Below are positions 52,283 through 60,212 of a stretch of 64,000 nucleotides of DNA, piece by piece. The stretch spans positions 858,501 through 922,500 of the forward strand of contig JACKFA010000002.1 in NCBI GenBank assembly GCA_020632715.1, in the 5' to 3' direction. The stretch comes from Deltaproteobacteria bacterium (lineage in GTDB: Bacteria; Myxococcota_A; UBA9042; PHBI01). Below the pieces are notes generated by a model. The model saw only the letters and a program-made list of their open reading frames with translations, did not search any database and was not told the origin of the DNA. A program made the translations under genes and the position numbers. Numbering within the stretch: the first letter of the stretch is position 1; every line of letters starts with the position of its first letter.

Positions 52283-54430
52283 TCACGGCGGGTCGGGGGT
52301 GCAGACGAGGGCGCTGTAGAGGTCGCACGCGGGGCCGAGGCTCGCGACGACGCAGGGCGCGACGAGGTCGGCGTCCTCCTGCCGCGCCGCGACCATCCCC
52401 TGGCAGACCTGCTCGCAGATCCCGTAGGCCTCGACGACGCAGGTGTCGGGGGCGGCGGCGCAGGCGGCGACGCACGCGTCGGGCGGGGCGCTCGGGTCGA
52501 GCTGGTCGCAGGTGCCGCAGGTGCCCCAGGCCTGGCAGACGCGGCGGCTCCAGGCGGTCGCGGGCGGGCGCGTGAGGTTCTCCTGGCACTCGGGCTGGCA
52601 GGTGGGGTCGACGCTCTGGTCCTGGCAGAAGGCCTCGCTGTTGCAGGCGCCGGCGCAGACGACCTCGTCGAGGGGCGGCTGGAGGCAGCTGAAGACGGCG
52701 TTGCAGTCCGGGACGGCGGCGCCCGCCTCGACGCAGCCGAAGACGGCGTCGACGCGCTCGGGGTGCGAGAGCGACAGGCCCGTGCAGCTGCGCTCGCAGT
52801 CGCTGGGCGCCTCGAGCTGGAGCTCGGTCGCGCAGGTGGCGATGGTCTGGCAGTCGGTCGCGCAGCGCGGCGAGGTGCCGAGGGCGCAGCCGACGAAGGC
52901 GGCGCCGATGTCGTCGCCGTCGGTGGGGCAGGCGTCGAGCCCGGCGATGCAGGCGACGGTGGCGTCGGCGTCGGCCCAGGCGACGCCGGTCAGGACGCCG
53001 TCGCACATGCCGAGGCAGGCCTCGCGATGGATGAAGAACTCGTTCTTGCCGCAGCGATCGAGCCACGCGTCGCAGATCGTCCCGCACGTCGCGGACGGCT
53101 CGGCCGGGAGGGTCTCATCGGTGCAGACGGACGCGAAGTCGGTGCAGCCGCGGGCGGCCTGGCAACCGAGGAGCTCGAGCGTCTTCCGGGGCGCGAGCGC
53201 CTCGCAGTCGGCGAGGCAGGCGGCTTCGTCCGGCCAGCTGGCGAAGAGCGGGCCGCCGGGCTGACAGCCCGGTCGGGACACGGGCTCGCAGACGGCCGGG
53301 CAGATGGCGTAGTCGGGGAAGCAGCCGATGACGGGGAAGAAGTCGCACGCGCCGCCGTTGTCGGGCAGGGCGGCCGCGCAGGCGATGGTCTCGGTGGCGT
53401 CGCTCCCGCCGTGGGTCGCGCCGGTGCAGAGCGCGCGGCAGGCGTCGCGCGTCGGGAAGCTGACCTCGGGGAGCTCGCAGGGCATGAGGGCGTCGCAGGC
53501 GGCGGGGCAGCGCGGATCCTCGGCGAGCGGCTCGCTCTCGCCGAGGCCGCAGGCGGCGGCGTCGCAGGTGCTCTCGAGGCAGAAGTAGCTCGCGAGCCAC
53601 CAGCCGTCGCGCGCGGTGTCGGCGGCGCACGTGAGCGCGCAGTCGGTGACCGGCGAGCCCTCGCAGCTGTTCTCGGCGGTGGCGCAGGCGTCCGCGCAGA
53701 AGGTCGCGATCTCGGCGGTGGTGAAGGTGATGTGCTTGTCGTCGACGTCGTCGCAGACGTCGCCGATCCCGTCGGCGTCGACGTCCGACTGGTCGGGGTT
53801 CGCGACGTCGGTGCAGTTGTCGAGCCCGTTGTCCACGCCGTCGCCGTCGCGGTCGGGGTCGCACTGGTCCTTCGTGCCGTCGTCGTCGAGGTCGCCCTGG
53901 GCGGGGGAGCAGGTCAGGACGACGGCGTCGCCCTCGCCGGTGCACGTCGCGGAGACGTCGGGGTGGCCGTTCTTGCTGCAGGGGCCCTCGCAGCAGCAGG
54001 CGAGGTCGGCGATGGTGGACGGGCTCCCCTCGGGGGTGGCGTCGTCGGGGTCGCGCTGGTCGGGGACGCAGTCGTGGTCGGCGTCGGCGGTGTCGCTCTC
54101 GACGGCGTCGGGCTTGCCGTCGCCGTCCTCGTCGAGCGGGCTCGCGAGGTCCGCGCCGATCTCGGCGGCGTCGCTCACGCCGTCGCCGTCGGTGTCGGCG
54201 GCGAGCGGGTTCGTGCCGAGGGCGCCCTCGACGCGGTTGACGAGGCCGTCGGTGTCGTCGTCGCGCTCGGGGTCGAGGCAGGTCGCCTGCAGGCAGAGCC
54301 CGGAGCTGCACTGGGTGTCGGTGCTGCAGGTGGCGCCGACGACGCGCTTCTTCGGGCTGTCGGAGCACGCGGCGAGCGCGAGGAGGGCGGCGGTGGCGGC
54401 GAGCGCGGCGCGGGCGGGCAGGCGCGTCAT
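52283..54430 (-). CDS. Large Cys-rich lipoprotein with thrombospondin type-3 repeats
   Basis: The 715-residue protein has lipobox LAAC. The N-terminal part holds calcium-binding type-3 repeats (ADTDGDGVSDAAEIG, DPDRDGDGVDNGLDNC, DVDADGIGDVCDDVDD). The remaining 500 residues are a series of Cys-rich units with spacing CxxxC...C...C, each about 70-80 residues (CEALAPRKTLELLGCQ, CGTICDAWLDRC, CEQVCQGM). They may form a row of small disulfide domains. GGAG lies 7 bases before the ATG. Its function is unknown; the architecture resembles other surface lipoproteins in this window, and it shares type-3 repeats with the giant adhesin-like protein. Confidence 0.85.
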   Translation of the reverse strand: MTRLPARAALAATAALLALAACSDSPKKRVVGATCSTDTQCSSGLCLQATCLDPERDDDTDGLVNRVEGALGTNPLAADTDGDGVSDAAEIGADLASPLDEDGDGKPDAVESDTADADHDCVPDQRDPDDATPEGSPSTIADLACCCEGPCSKNGHPDVSATCTGEGDAVVLTCSPAQGDLDDDGTKDQCDPDRDGDGVDNGLDNCTDVANPDQSDVDADGIGDVCDDVDDKHITFTTAEIATFCADACATAENSCEGSPVTDCALTCAADTARDGWWLASYFCLESTCDAAACGLGESEPLAEDPRCPAACDALMPCELPEVSFPTRDACRALCTGATHGGSDATETIACAAALPDNGGACDFFPVIGCFPDYAICPAVCEPVSRPGCQPGGPLFASWPDEAACLADCEALAPRKTLELLGCQAARGCTDFASVCTDETLPAEPSATCGTICDAWLDRCGKNEFFIHREACLGMCDGVLTGVAWADADATVACIAGLDACPTDGDDIGAAFVGCALGTSPRCATDCQTIATCATELQLEAPSDCERSCTGLSLSHPERVDAVFGCVEAGAAVPDCNAVFSCLQPPLDEVVCAGACNSEAFCQDQSVDPTCQPECQENLTRPPATAWSRRVCQAWGTCGTCDQLDPSAPPDACVAACAAAPDTCVVEAYGICEQVCQGMVAARQEDADLVAPCVVASLGPACDLYSALVCTPDPP

Positions 54431-54523
54431 GGTGGGCTCCGGGTGGGTGGGGCGTCGCGATCCAACCGCGCCCGGCGCGCCGATGCAACCCCTGGCACGT
54501 TGACGCGGGGCGCCCGGGATCCT

Positions 54524-55480
54524 ATGGCACGCGCCATGTTCCTCCGCATCGGCGTCGTCGTGAACCCGCGCTCGCGCTACCTGCGCCGCCACCCCGAGGC
54601 CGTCGCGCGCCTCGAGCGGGTCGTCGGGCGCCGCGGGCCCGTCGCCGTGACGACGGACCTCCCGAGCGTCGAGGACGCCGCCCGCCGCTTCCGCGCAGAC
54701 GGCGTCGACGTCGTCGGGGTCGTGGGCGGCGACGGCACCGCCGGCATCGTGGCCCGCGCGGTCGCCAACGCCTGGGACGGCGAACCGCACCCGCCGCTCG
54801 CGCTCCTCCGCGGCGGCACCATGAACACCGTCGCCAACGCCCTCGGCCTCCCGCGCGGCCTCCCCGAGGCGCGCCTCCTCACCCTCCTCCGCGCCACCGC
54901 GGGCGGCTCGCTCCCGCCCGTCATGCGGCGCACGACGCTCGACGTCGCCGGCCGCGCCGCCTTCCTGTTCGGCACGGGCGTCTTCGAGTCCTTCCTGCGC
55001 GCCTACTACGGCGCCGGCGACGGCGATCCGAGCGCCGTCACCGCCGCGCTCACCATCGCCCGCGCCGCCGCGAGCGCGCTCGTCCAGGGCGCGTTCATCA
55101 AGGAGCTCACGGCCCCCGTCGTCGCCGCCCTCGAGATCGACGGCGAGCGCCTCCCCGAGCGCGCCTACATGGCCCACTGCGCCGGCACCGTGAGCCAGGT
55201 CGGCCTCGGCTTCACCCCGTTCCACCTCGCCGACACGGTCGACGACGCCTTCCACTTCCTCGCGCTCCACGGCAGCTCCGCGGTCGTCGTGCGCGACCTC
55301 GGGCGCGTCTGGCGCGGCCGCGCGGTGCGCCCGCGCTCGGGACGCGACTTCGTCGCGCGCGAGGTCGTCATCCACCCGGCGGGCGGGCGCCTCACTTACA
55401 TGGCCGACGGCGATCTGTTCGAGCACGGCGGCCCGCTCACCGTCCGCGTCGGGCCGCGGGTCCCCATCGTGCGGATCTGA
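54524..55480 (+). CDS. Diacylglycerol/lipid kinase (DAGK_cat family)
   Basis: The 318-residue protein has the lipid kinase fold. VVNPRSRYLRRHPEAVARLE begins the nucleotide domain, VVGGDGTAGIVA is the GGDGT motif that binds ATP, and LLRGGTMNTVANALGLPRG is the second signature. The C-terminal beta-sandwich ends FEHGGPLTVRVGP. It phosphorylates diacylglycerol or a related lipid, returning it to phospholipid synthesis. Two ATGs 12 bases apart are possible; the first is listed. No strong ribosome binding site. The gene is divergent from the Cys-rich lipoprotein gene across about 90 bp. Confidence 0.9.
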   Translation: MARAMFLRIGVVVNPRSRYLRRHPEAVARLERVVGRRGPVAVTTDLPSVEDAARRFRADGVDVVGVVGGDGTAGIVARAVANAWDGEPHPPLALLRGGTMNTVANALGLPRGLPEARLLTLLRATAGGSLPPVMRRTTLDVAGRAAFLFGTGVFESFLRAYYGAGDGDPSAVTAALTIARAAASALVQGAFIKELTAPVVAALEIDGERLPERAYMAHCAGTVSQVGLGFTPFHLADTVDDAFHFLALHGSSAVVVRDLGRVWRGRAVRPRSGRDFVAREVVIHPAGGRLTYMADGDLFEHGGPLTVRVGPRVPIVRI

Positions 55481-55661
55481 AGGGCGCCGCGGGTGTCGCT
55501 CGCATGTGCGAGATCGCACGCCCCCGAAATCGCCGGGAATGCTCGCAGGGCGCGGGGGAGAGCGCTATCATCCGCGCAGCGTTGGGGGCCGTCTGCATGC
55601 TCGCTCGAATGACTCTCACTCGGCGCGGCCCCCGGCGATAACCCTTCCTCGGGGGAAGACG

Positions 55662-57092
55662 ATGAAGATCGCGTTCCTGCCCGCCGTTCTGGCTGCGGCG
55701 TGCCTCTCTCTCCTCGCCGCCGGCTGCGGCGACGACGACAACAACACCACCACCGACACGTCCGTGAACGACACGTCGACGAACGACACGTCGGTCACCG
55801 ACACCGCGGGCGACACCACGGAGACCGACACGGTCGACCCGGCGGTCGCGGCCTGCCGCGCGGCCATCGCCACCAAGTCGGCGGCGGTCGCCTCGCAGCT
55901 CGCCACCTGGTCCATCGCCGACGCGCCGGAGATGACCGCGTCCGGCGGCGACGTGAAGAAGGAGGCGGACTACGCCGGCAAGTACCGCGACGACCTCGCG
56001 AACCACGTCGGCTGCGCCGCGCGCACCGAGTACGGCAAGAACGTCGAGGCCTTCGTGCAGGACAACGAGGCGGAGGTGCCGGCCGGCGCGCCCGCCGACG
56101 GCACGAACCTCCCCGGCTACGACTGCGCCGCCAAGGTCTACACGCAGGTGAGCCCCGACACGACCAAGCCGGTCGTCATCCTCGTGCACGGCAACTCCTC
56201 GTCGGTCACGAGCTTCGAGGAGTACGCGAAGGCCTCGCTCGCGGGCACCGAGATCGCGAACGTGGCCGGCTTCACCTTCACGGTCGACACGACGACGCGC
56301 AAGCAGCTCGCGCAGAGCCTCGTCGACGCCGGCTACGAGGTGGTCGCGTTCGACGCGCGCATCGACACGGTCGCGTCGCTCACCGACTACGACCCGGCGT
56401 CCGCGACCGGCAACCCCTTCCGCAACATCGACCACGGCTGGGCCGTGCCGATGCTCGAGGAGCTCGTGAAGGCCGTTCACACGAAGTACCCGGGCCGGAA
56501 GGTGAGCATGATCGGGCACTCGCTCGGCGTGACCGTCATCCGCGACGCGCTCCGCCGCCTCTACAACGAGAGCAAGGCGGGCACGACGGGCGCCATCAAC
56601 CCGTTCACGTTCCTCAAGGACGTCATCCTGCTCTCCGGCGCGAACCACGGCGTCTCGAACGGCAAGCTCCTCTGCGACAGCTTCCTCGCCAACATGAAGG
56701 GCACGGTCGGCTGTGAGATGGGCGATCGCGCGACGTTCGTGCCGACGTACTTCACGAAGCCGCTGAACGGCCCGAGCGACCTCTTCTCGGCCCCCTGCGC
56801 GGACGGCAGCTACGCCTTCGGCGAGGAGGACCAGTGCGACGGGAACGTCGTCCAGTACACGACCGTCACGATGGAGGACCTCCCGGACGGCTCGCTCCAG
56901 GACGAGTTCATCTCCGAGGCGTCGTCCAAGCTCGACCTCGAGCCCTGCGTCGACAACGAGACCATCGGGCTCGGCGACTACGACTCGAGCGGCTACTTCT
57001 TCACCGGCGCCCCCGGGTTCTTCGCGAACCACTTCGGGACGCCGCGGTCGAACGCGGGCATCGCCCTCGTCCTCGACAAGCTCGCCGACTGA
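55662..57092 (+). CDS. Alpha/beta-hydrolase lipoprotein (lipase or esterase)
   Basis: The 476-residue product has a signal peptide with lipobox AAGC and a Thr/Asp linker of repeated DTSVNDT units. A hydrolase domain of about 350 residues follows: oxyanion-hole segment VVILVHGNSSSVTSFEE, nucleophile elbow SMIGHSLGVTV (Ser of GxSxG) and LLSGANHGVSNG. Several Cys in the C-terminal part suggest disulfides. GGGGGAAG lies close before the ATG. It is probably an outward-facing lipase or depolymerase. The porin-like and acyl-CoA ligase genes follow on the same strand, consistent with uptake and activation of released fatty acids. Confidence 0.85.
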   Translation: MKIAFLPAVLAAACLSLLAAGCGDDDNNTTTDTSVNDTSTNDTSVTDTAGDTTETDTVDPAVAACRAAIATKSAAVASQLATWSIADAPEMTASGGDVKKEADYAGKYRDDLANHVGCAARTEYGKNVEAFVQDNEAEVPAGAPADGTNLPGYDCAAKVYTQVSPDTTKPVVILVHGNSSSVTSFEEYAKASLAGTEIANVAGFTFTVDTTTRKQLAQSLVDAGYEVVAFDARIDTVASLTDYDPASATGNPFRNIDHGWAVPMLEELVKAVHTKYPGRKVSMIGHSLGVTVIRDALRRLYNESKAGTTGAINPFTFLKDVILLSGANHGVSNGKLLCDSFLANMKGTVGCEMGDRATFVPTYFTKPLNGPSDLFSAPCADGSYAFGEEDQCDGNVVQYTTVTMEDLPDGSLQDEFISEASSKLDLEPCVDNETIGLGDYDSSGYFFTGAPGFFANHFGTPRSNAGIALVLDKLAD

Positions 57093-57107
57093 GCTCGCCC
57101 CTGCCTC

Positions 57108-57136
57108 GCCCCGGCCGGCCGCGCGCCGGTCGGGGC
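57108..57136 (+). terminator. GC hairpin after the lipase gene
   Basis: GCCCCGGCCGG pairs with CCGGTCGGGGC through 11 bp including one G-U pair, with a 7-base loop, 15 bp after the lipase stop. No T-run. It could attenuate transcription between the lipase and beta-barrel genes. Confidence 0.4.
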
Positions 57137-57220
57137 GGGCGCCCCATCCCCGCAGCGCCCCCCCGTCCCCGCCGCGCCCGCCGTCACCGCGCGCTCCGCC
57201 GCGCCCCGGAGGTCTCCGTC

Positions 57221-58504
57221 ATGAACGCCCGCAGCAGCACGCTGGTGGCCCTCGTCGCCGCCTGCCTCCTCCCGCTCGCAGCCGCTCCCGGCGCCCGCGC
57301 CGACGAGGGCGCGGCCTCCGACGGTGGCGACCAGGCTCGCCGCTCCCTCACCACGACCGGCACGAACCCGCGCCCGATGTTCGCCATCTGGCAGGAGCCC
57401 GGCGGCGACGGCTTCATCAAGCCCGTCATCGAGCTCGGCTCGCTCGTGGTCGGCTACTTCCCGTCGAGCGACCAGGCCGAGGGCCTCGCGTCGCGCGTGT
57501 CGACGCTCGCGCTCGCGCGCTTCGGCATGGAGGGCCGTCTCTTCGGCCTCATCACCTTCCGGAGCGTGTTCGAGCGCAACCTCGGCTTCTCGCTCGCGCG
57601 CAACGGCCCCGTCGGGACGAGCGTCTGGGAGGGCACGGGCTCCTTCTCGGCGCGCGAGAACTACCTCCGCTTCGACGTCGGCGACTTCTCCATCACGGGC
57701 GGCATCATCCGCGACCCGGCCTCCGTCGACTTCGTGTCGGTCAACATCCTCGACGCCTTCGGCATGGATCCCTACGTCCGCGATCCGCTGCTCGTCTCGG
57801 GCTTCAACCAGAGCCAGGGGCTCCTCCTCAACTACCAGGCCGGGCCCGTCACCTTCGGGCTCGCCTTCACGGGCGGCAACCCGCTCACGACGAGCCTCGC
57901 GTTCGGCTTCGGCGGCGACGTCACGTCGCTCGGGACGCTCTTCACGGCGCCGCTCCGCGCGCTCTCGAACGGCGTCCCGGGGTCGGACATCCAGGTGATG
58001 ACGTTCTCGCCGTCGGTCATCCTCGCCACGGACGTCGTGGACGTCGCGGTTGCCGGCCAGTTCTACGCCATCGACGTCGACGCCACGACGGACTCGGACG
58101 AGTCGATCAACGGGTTCAACGCGCGCATGACCGCGCGCCTGAAGCTCCTCGACCGGAGGTTCCAGTTCTACCTCTCCGGCGCCTACCGGAAGAACCAGCA
58201 GCTCGCCGTGCCCGACCTCACGACGCGCACGGACGCCTACGAGGGCGTCGTCTTCGGCACGGGCTTCGACCTGTCGTTCGACCGCGTCGGCGCGGGCGCG
58301 CAGTACTACTACCTCCACAGCGAGCTGAACTCGCAGTCGAACCTGACGAACCACTACCTGAACGTCGGGCTCACGTACTGGCTCGAGCCGCCGTACGCGT
58401 CGGTCGGGCTCCGCTGGGCGCGTACGATGGCCGAGAGCGAGCCGACCAAGCCGCGCCTGCAGTCGACGGACAGCATCATCCTGTCGATGCGGCTCATGCT
58501 CTGA
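57221..58504 (+). CDS. Outer-membrane beta-barrel (porin-like) protein
   Basis: The 427-residue protein has a signal peptide (cut after ARA, about residue 27) and no lipobox. Alternating polar/hydrophobic strands run throughout (VSTLALARFGMEGRLFGL, ITGGIIRDPASVDFVSV, NVGLTYWLEPPYASVGLRWA). A C-terminal strand ends in LSMRLML, with an aromatic-poor but hydrophobic terminal residue. This fits a phosphate-selective or fatty-acid type porin. GGAGG is 8 bases before the ATG. Between the lipase and acyl-CoA ligase genes, it may import fatty acids or hydrocarbons, as FadL does; the family itself was not identified. Confidence 0.78.
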   Translation: MNARSSTLVALVAACLLPLAAAPGARADEGAASDGGDQARRSLTTTGTNPRPMFAIWQEPGGDGFIKPVIELGSLVVGYFPSSDQAEGLASRVSTLALARFGMEGRLFGLITFRSVFERNLGFSLARNGPVGTSVWEGTGSFSARENYLRFDVGDFSITGGIIRDPASVDFVSVNILDAFGMDPYVRDPLLVSGFNQSQGLLLNYQAGPVTFGLAFTGGNPLTTSLAFGFGGDVTSLGTLFTAPLRALSNGVPGSDIQVMTFSPSVILATDVVDVAVAGQFYAIDVDATTDSDESINGFNARMTARLKLLDRRFQFYLSGAYRKNQQLAVPDLTTRTDAYEGVVFGTGFDLSFDRVGAGAQYYYLHSELNSQSNLTNHYLNVGLTYWLEPPYASVGLRWARTMAESEPTKPRLQSTDSIILSMRLML

Positions 58505-58521
58505 GCGGGAGGAGCGCGGCG

Positions 58522-60051
58522 ATGGCCATCCACGACCTCGTCGCCCGCTGGGCGTCCCTCGCGCCGGACCGGGTCGCCATCGACGATCTCGACCACGGGC
58601 GGGCCGTCACGTGGGCTGAGCTCGACCGGCGCGTGACGCAGCTCGGGGCGGCCCTCCGGGGCGGGCTCGGCCTCGCGCGGGGCGAGCGGGTCGCGATGCT
58701 CGCGCAGGGGCGGCTCGAGGTGTTCGAGACGTACCTCGCGTGCGTGCGCGCGGGGCTCGTCTTCGTGCCGTTGAACACGCGGCTCTCAGCGCCCCGCATG
58801 GCGGCCATCGTGGCGAGCGCGAGGCCCGCGGCGCTGGTTCACGACGACGTGAACTCGGGCCTCGCGGCGGCGGTGCGCGGGGGGGCGACGGGGGGGATCC
58901 GGGGTGTCCGGCTCGGCGACGAGGCGGTCGCGGCGGACGACGTCGCGTTCGAGGCGCTGCTCGCGAGCGGCGACGCGGCGCGCGCGTTCGCCCCGATCGA
59001 CCTCGAGGCGGTGTCGCTCATCCTGTACACGAGCGGCACGACGGGCTTCTCGAAGGGGGTGCAGATCGCGTGGCGGCAGGTGGTGTTCAACGCGGTGAAC
59101 ACGGCGCTCGCGACCGATCTCGGGCGCGCCGACACGGCGCTCGCGATGCTGCCGCTCTTCCACACGGGCGGGCTCCACTGCCTCGCGACGCCGACGCTCC
59201 ACCAGGGCGGGACGGTGCTCCTGACCGGCGGCTTCGACGCGCGGCGCACGGTCGCGCTCCTCCGCGAGGGGCGCGTGACGGCGACGATCGCGGTCCCGAC
59301 GATGTACCAGATGCTCATCGACGCGGGCGTCCTGGACGCGCCGCTGCCGGCGGTGAAGGCGCTCCTCTGCGGGGGCGCGCCGTGCCCGCTGCCGCTCATC
59401 GAGCGCTACCACGCGGCGGGGCTACCGCTCCGGCAGGGGTACGGGCTCACGGAGGTGGGGCCGAACTGCTTCACGCTGGCGCCGCTGTCGGGGCCGCATC
59501 GGCTCGGGAGCGTCGGCTGGCCGGCCTTCCACGGGGCGGCGAAGCTCGTGGACGACGCGGGGGAGGAGGTCCCGGCGGGGGTGCCCGGCGAGCTCCTCCT
59601 GCGCGGGCCGCACGTGACGGCGGGCTACTTCGACAACCCCGAGGCGACGGCGAAGGCGCTCGACGCGGACGGCTGGTTCCGCACGGGGGACGTGCTCCGG
59701 CGCACGGAGGACGGCGCGTTCTACGTCGTCGACCGGAAGAAGGAGATGTACATCTCGGGCGGCGAGAACGTGTACCCGGCGGCGGTCGAGCTCGCGCTCG
59801 GGCAGCACCCGGACGTCGCGATGGTGGCGGTCGTGCCCGAGGACGACGCGCGCTGGGGGCAGGTGGGGGTCGCGGCGCTCGTGCTGCGGCAGGGCGCCGA
59901 GCGCCCGAGTGATGAGGCCCTCAAGGGCTGGGCGAAGGCGCACCTCGCGAGCTACGAGGTGCCGAAGCGCTGGGTCGTCCTCGAGGCGCTGCCGCTGAAC
60001 GCGAGCGGCAAGGTCGACAAGGCCGCGCTGGCGCCGCTGCTCGCGGGCTGA
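58522..60051 (+). CDS. Acyl-CoA ligase / AMP-dependent synthetase
   Basis: The 509-residue ANL-superfamily enzyme adenylates a carboxylic acid and then forms its CoA thioester. It has the P-loop LYTSGTTGFSKGV, the A5 motif QGYGLTEVG, GWFRTGDVL, the hinge KKEMYISGGENVYP and the C-terminal catalytic Lys in PLNASGKVDK. GGGAGGAG lies about 8 bases before the ATG. The stop of the porin-like gene is 17 bp upstream, so the two are very probably one operon. The substrate is probably a fatty or aromatic acid brought in or released by its neighbours; the pocket was not resolved. Confidence 0.93.
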   Translation: MAIHDLVARWASLAPDRVAIDDLDHGRAVTWAELDRRVTQLGAALRGGLGLARGERVAMLAQGRLEVFETYLACVRAGLVFVPLNTRLSAPRMAAIVASARPAALVHDDVNSGLAAAVRGGATGGIRGVRLGDEAVAADDVAFEALLASGDAARAFAPIDLEAVSLILYTSGTTGFSKGVQIAWRQVVFNAVNTALATDLGRADTALAMLPLFHTGGLHCLATPTLHQGGTVLLTGGFDARRTVALLREGRVTATIAVPTMYQMLIDAGVLDAPLPAVKALLCGGAPCPLPLIERYHAAGLPLRQGYGLTEVGPNCFTLAPLSGPHRLGSVGWPAFHGAAKLVDDAGEEVPAGVPGELLLRGPHVTAGYFDNPEATAKALDADGWFRTGDVLRRTEDGAFYVVDRKKEMYISGGENVYPAAVELALGQHPDVAMVAVVPEDDARWGQVGVAALVLRQGAERPSDEALKGWAKAHLASYEVPKRWVVLEALPLNASGKVDKAALAPLLAG

Positions 60052-60089
60052 ACACAGGCTCTGGGGGTAGGCCGAGCCCTTTCGGGGAC

Positions 60090-60176
60090 AACCACGGAGA
60101 CACGGAGACACGGAGGGAGGGCGGAGAGCACGCTCTCCCCTCCGTGCCCCCTCCGTGCCTCCGTGTCTCCGTGGTT
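60090..60176. terminator. 87-bp inverted repeat between acyl-CoA ligase and valS
   Basis: AACCACGGAGACACGGAG... (60090-60119) pairs with 60147-60176 at 28 of 30 positions. The loop holds a second hairpin, GGAGAG-CACG-CTCTCC. The ACACGGAG unit recurs inside each arm. It separates two convergent genes and is likely a bidirectional terminator. Sequences of this kind are also dispersed repeats in several bacterial groups, so a mobile origin is possible. Confidence 0.75.
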
Positions 60177-60212
60177 ACAGGCCCTGTAGAGCCAGGGTGT
60201 CGCGCCGACCGG

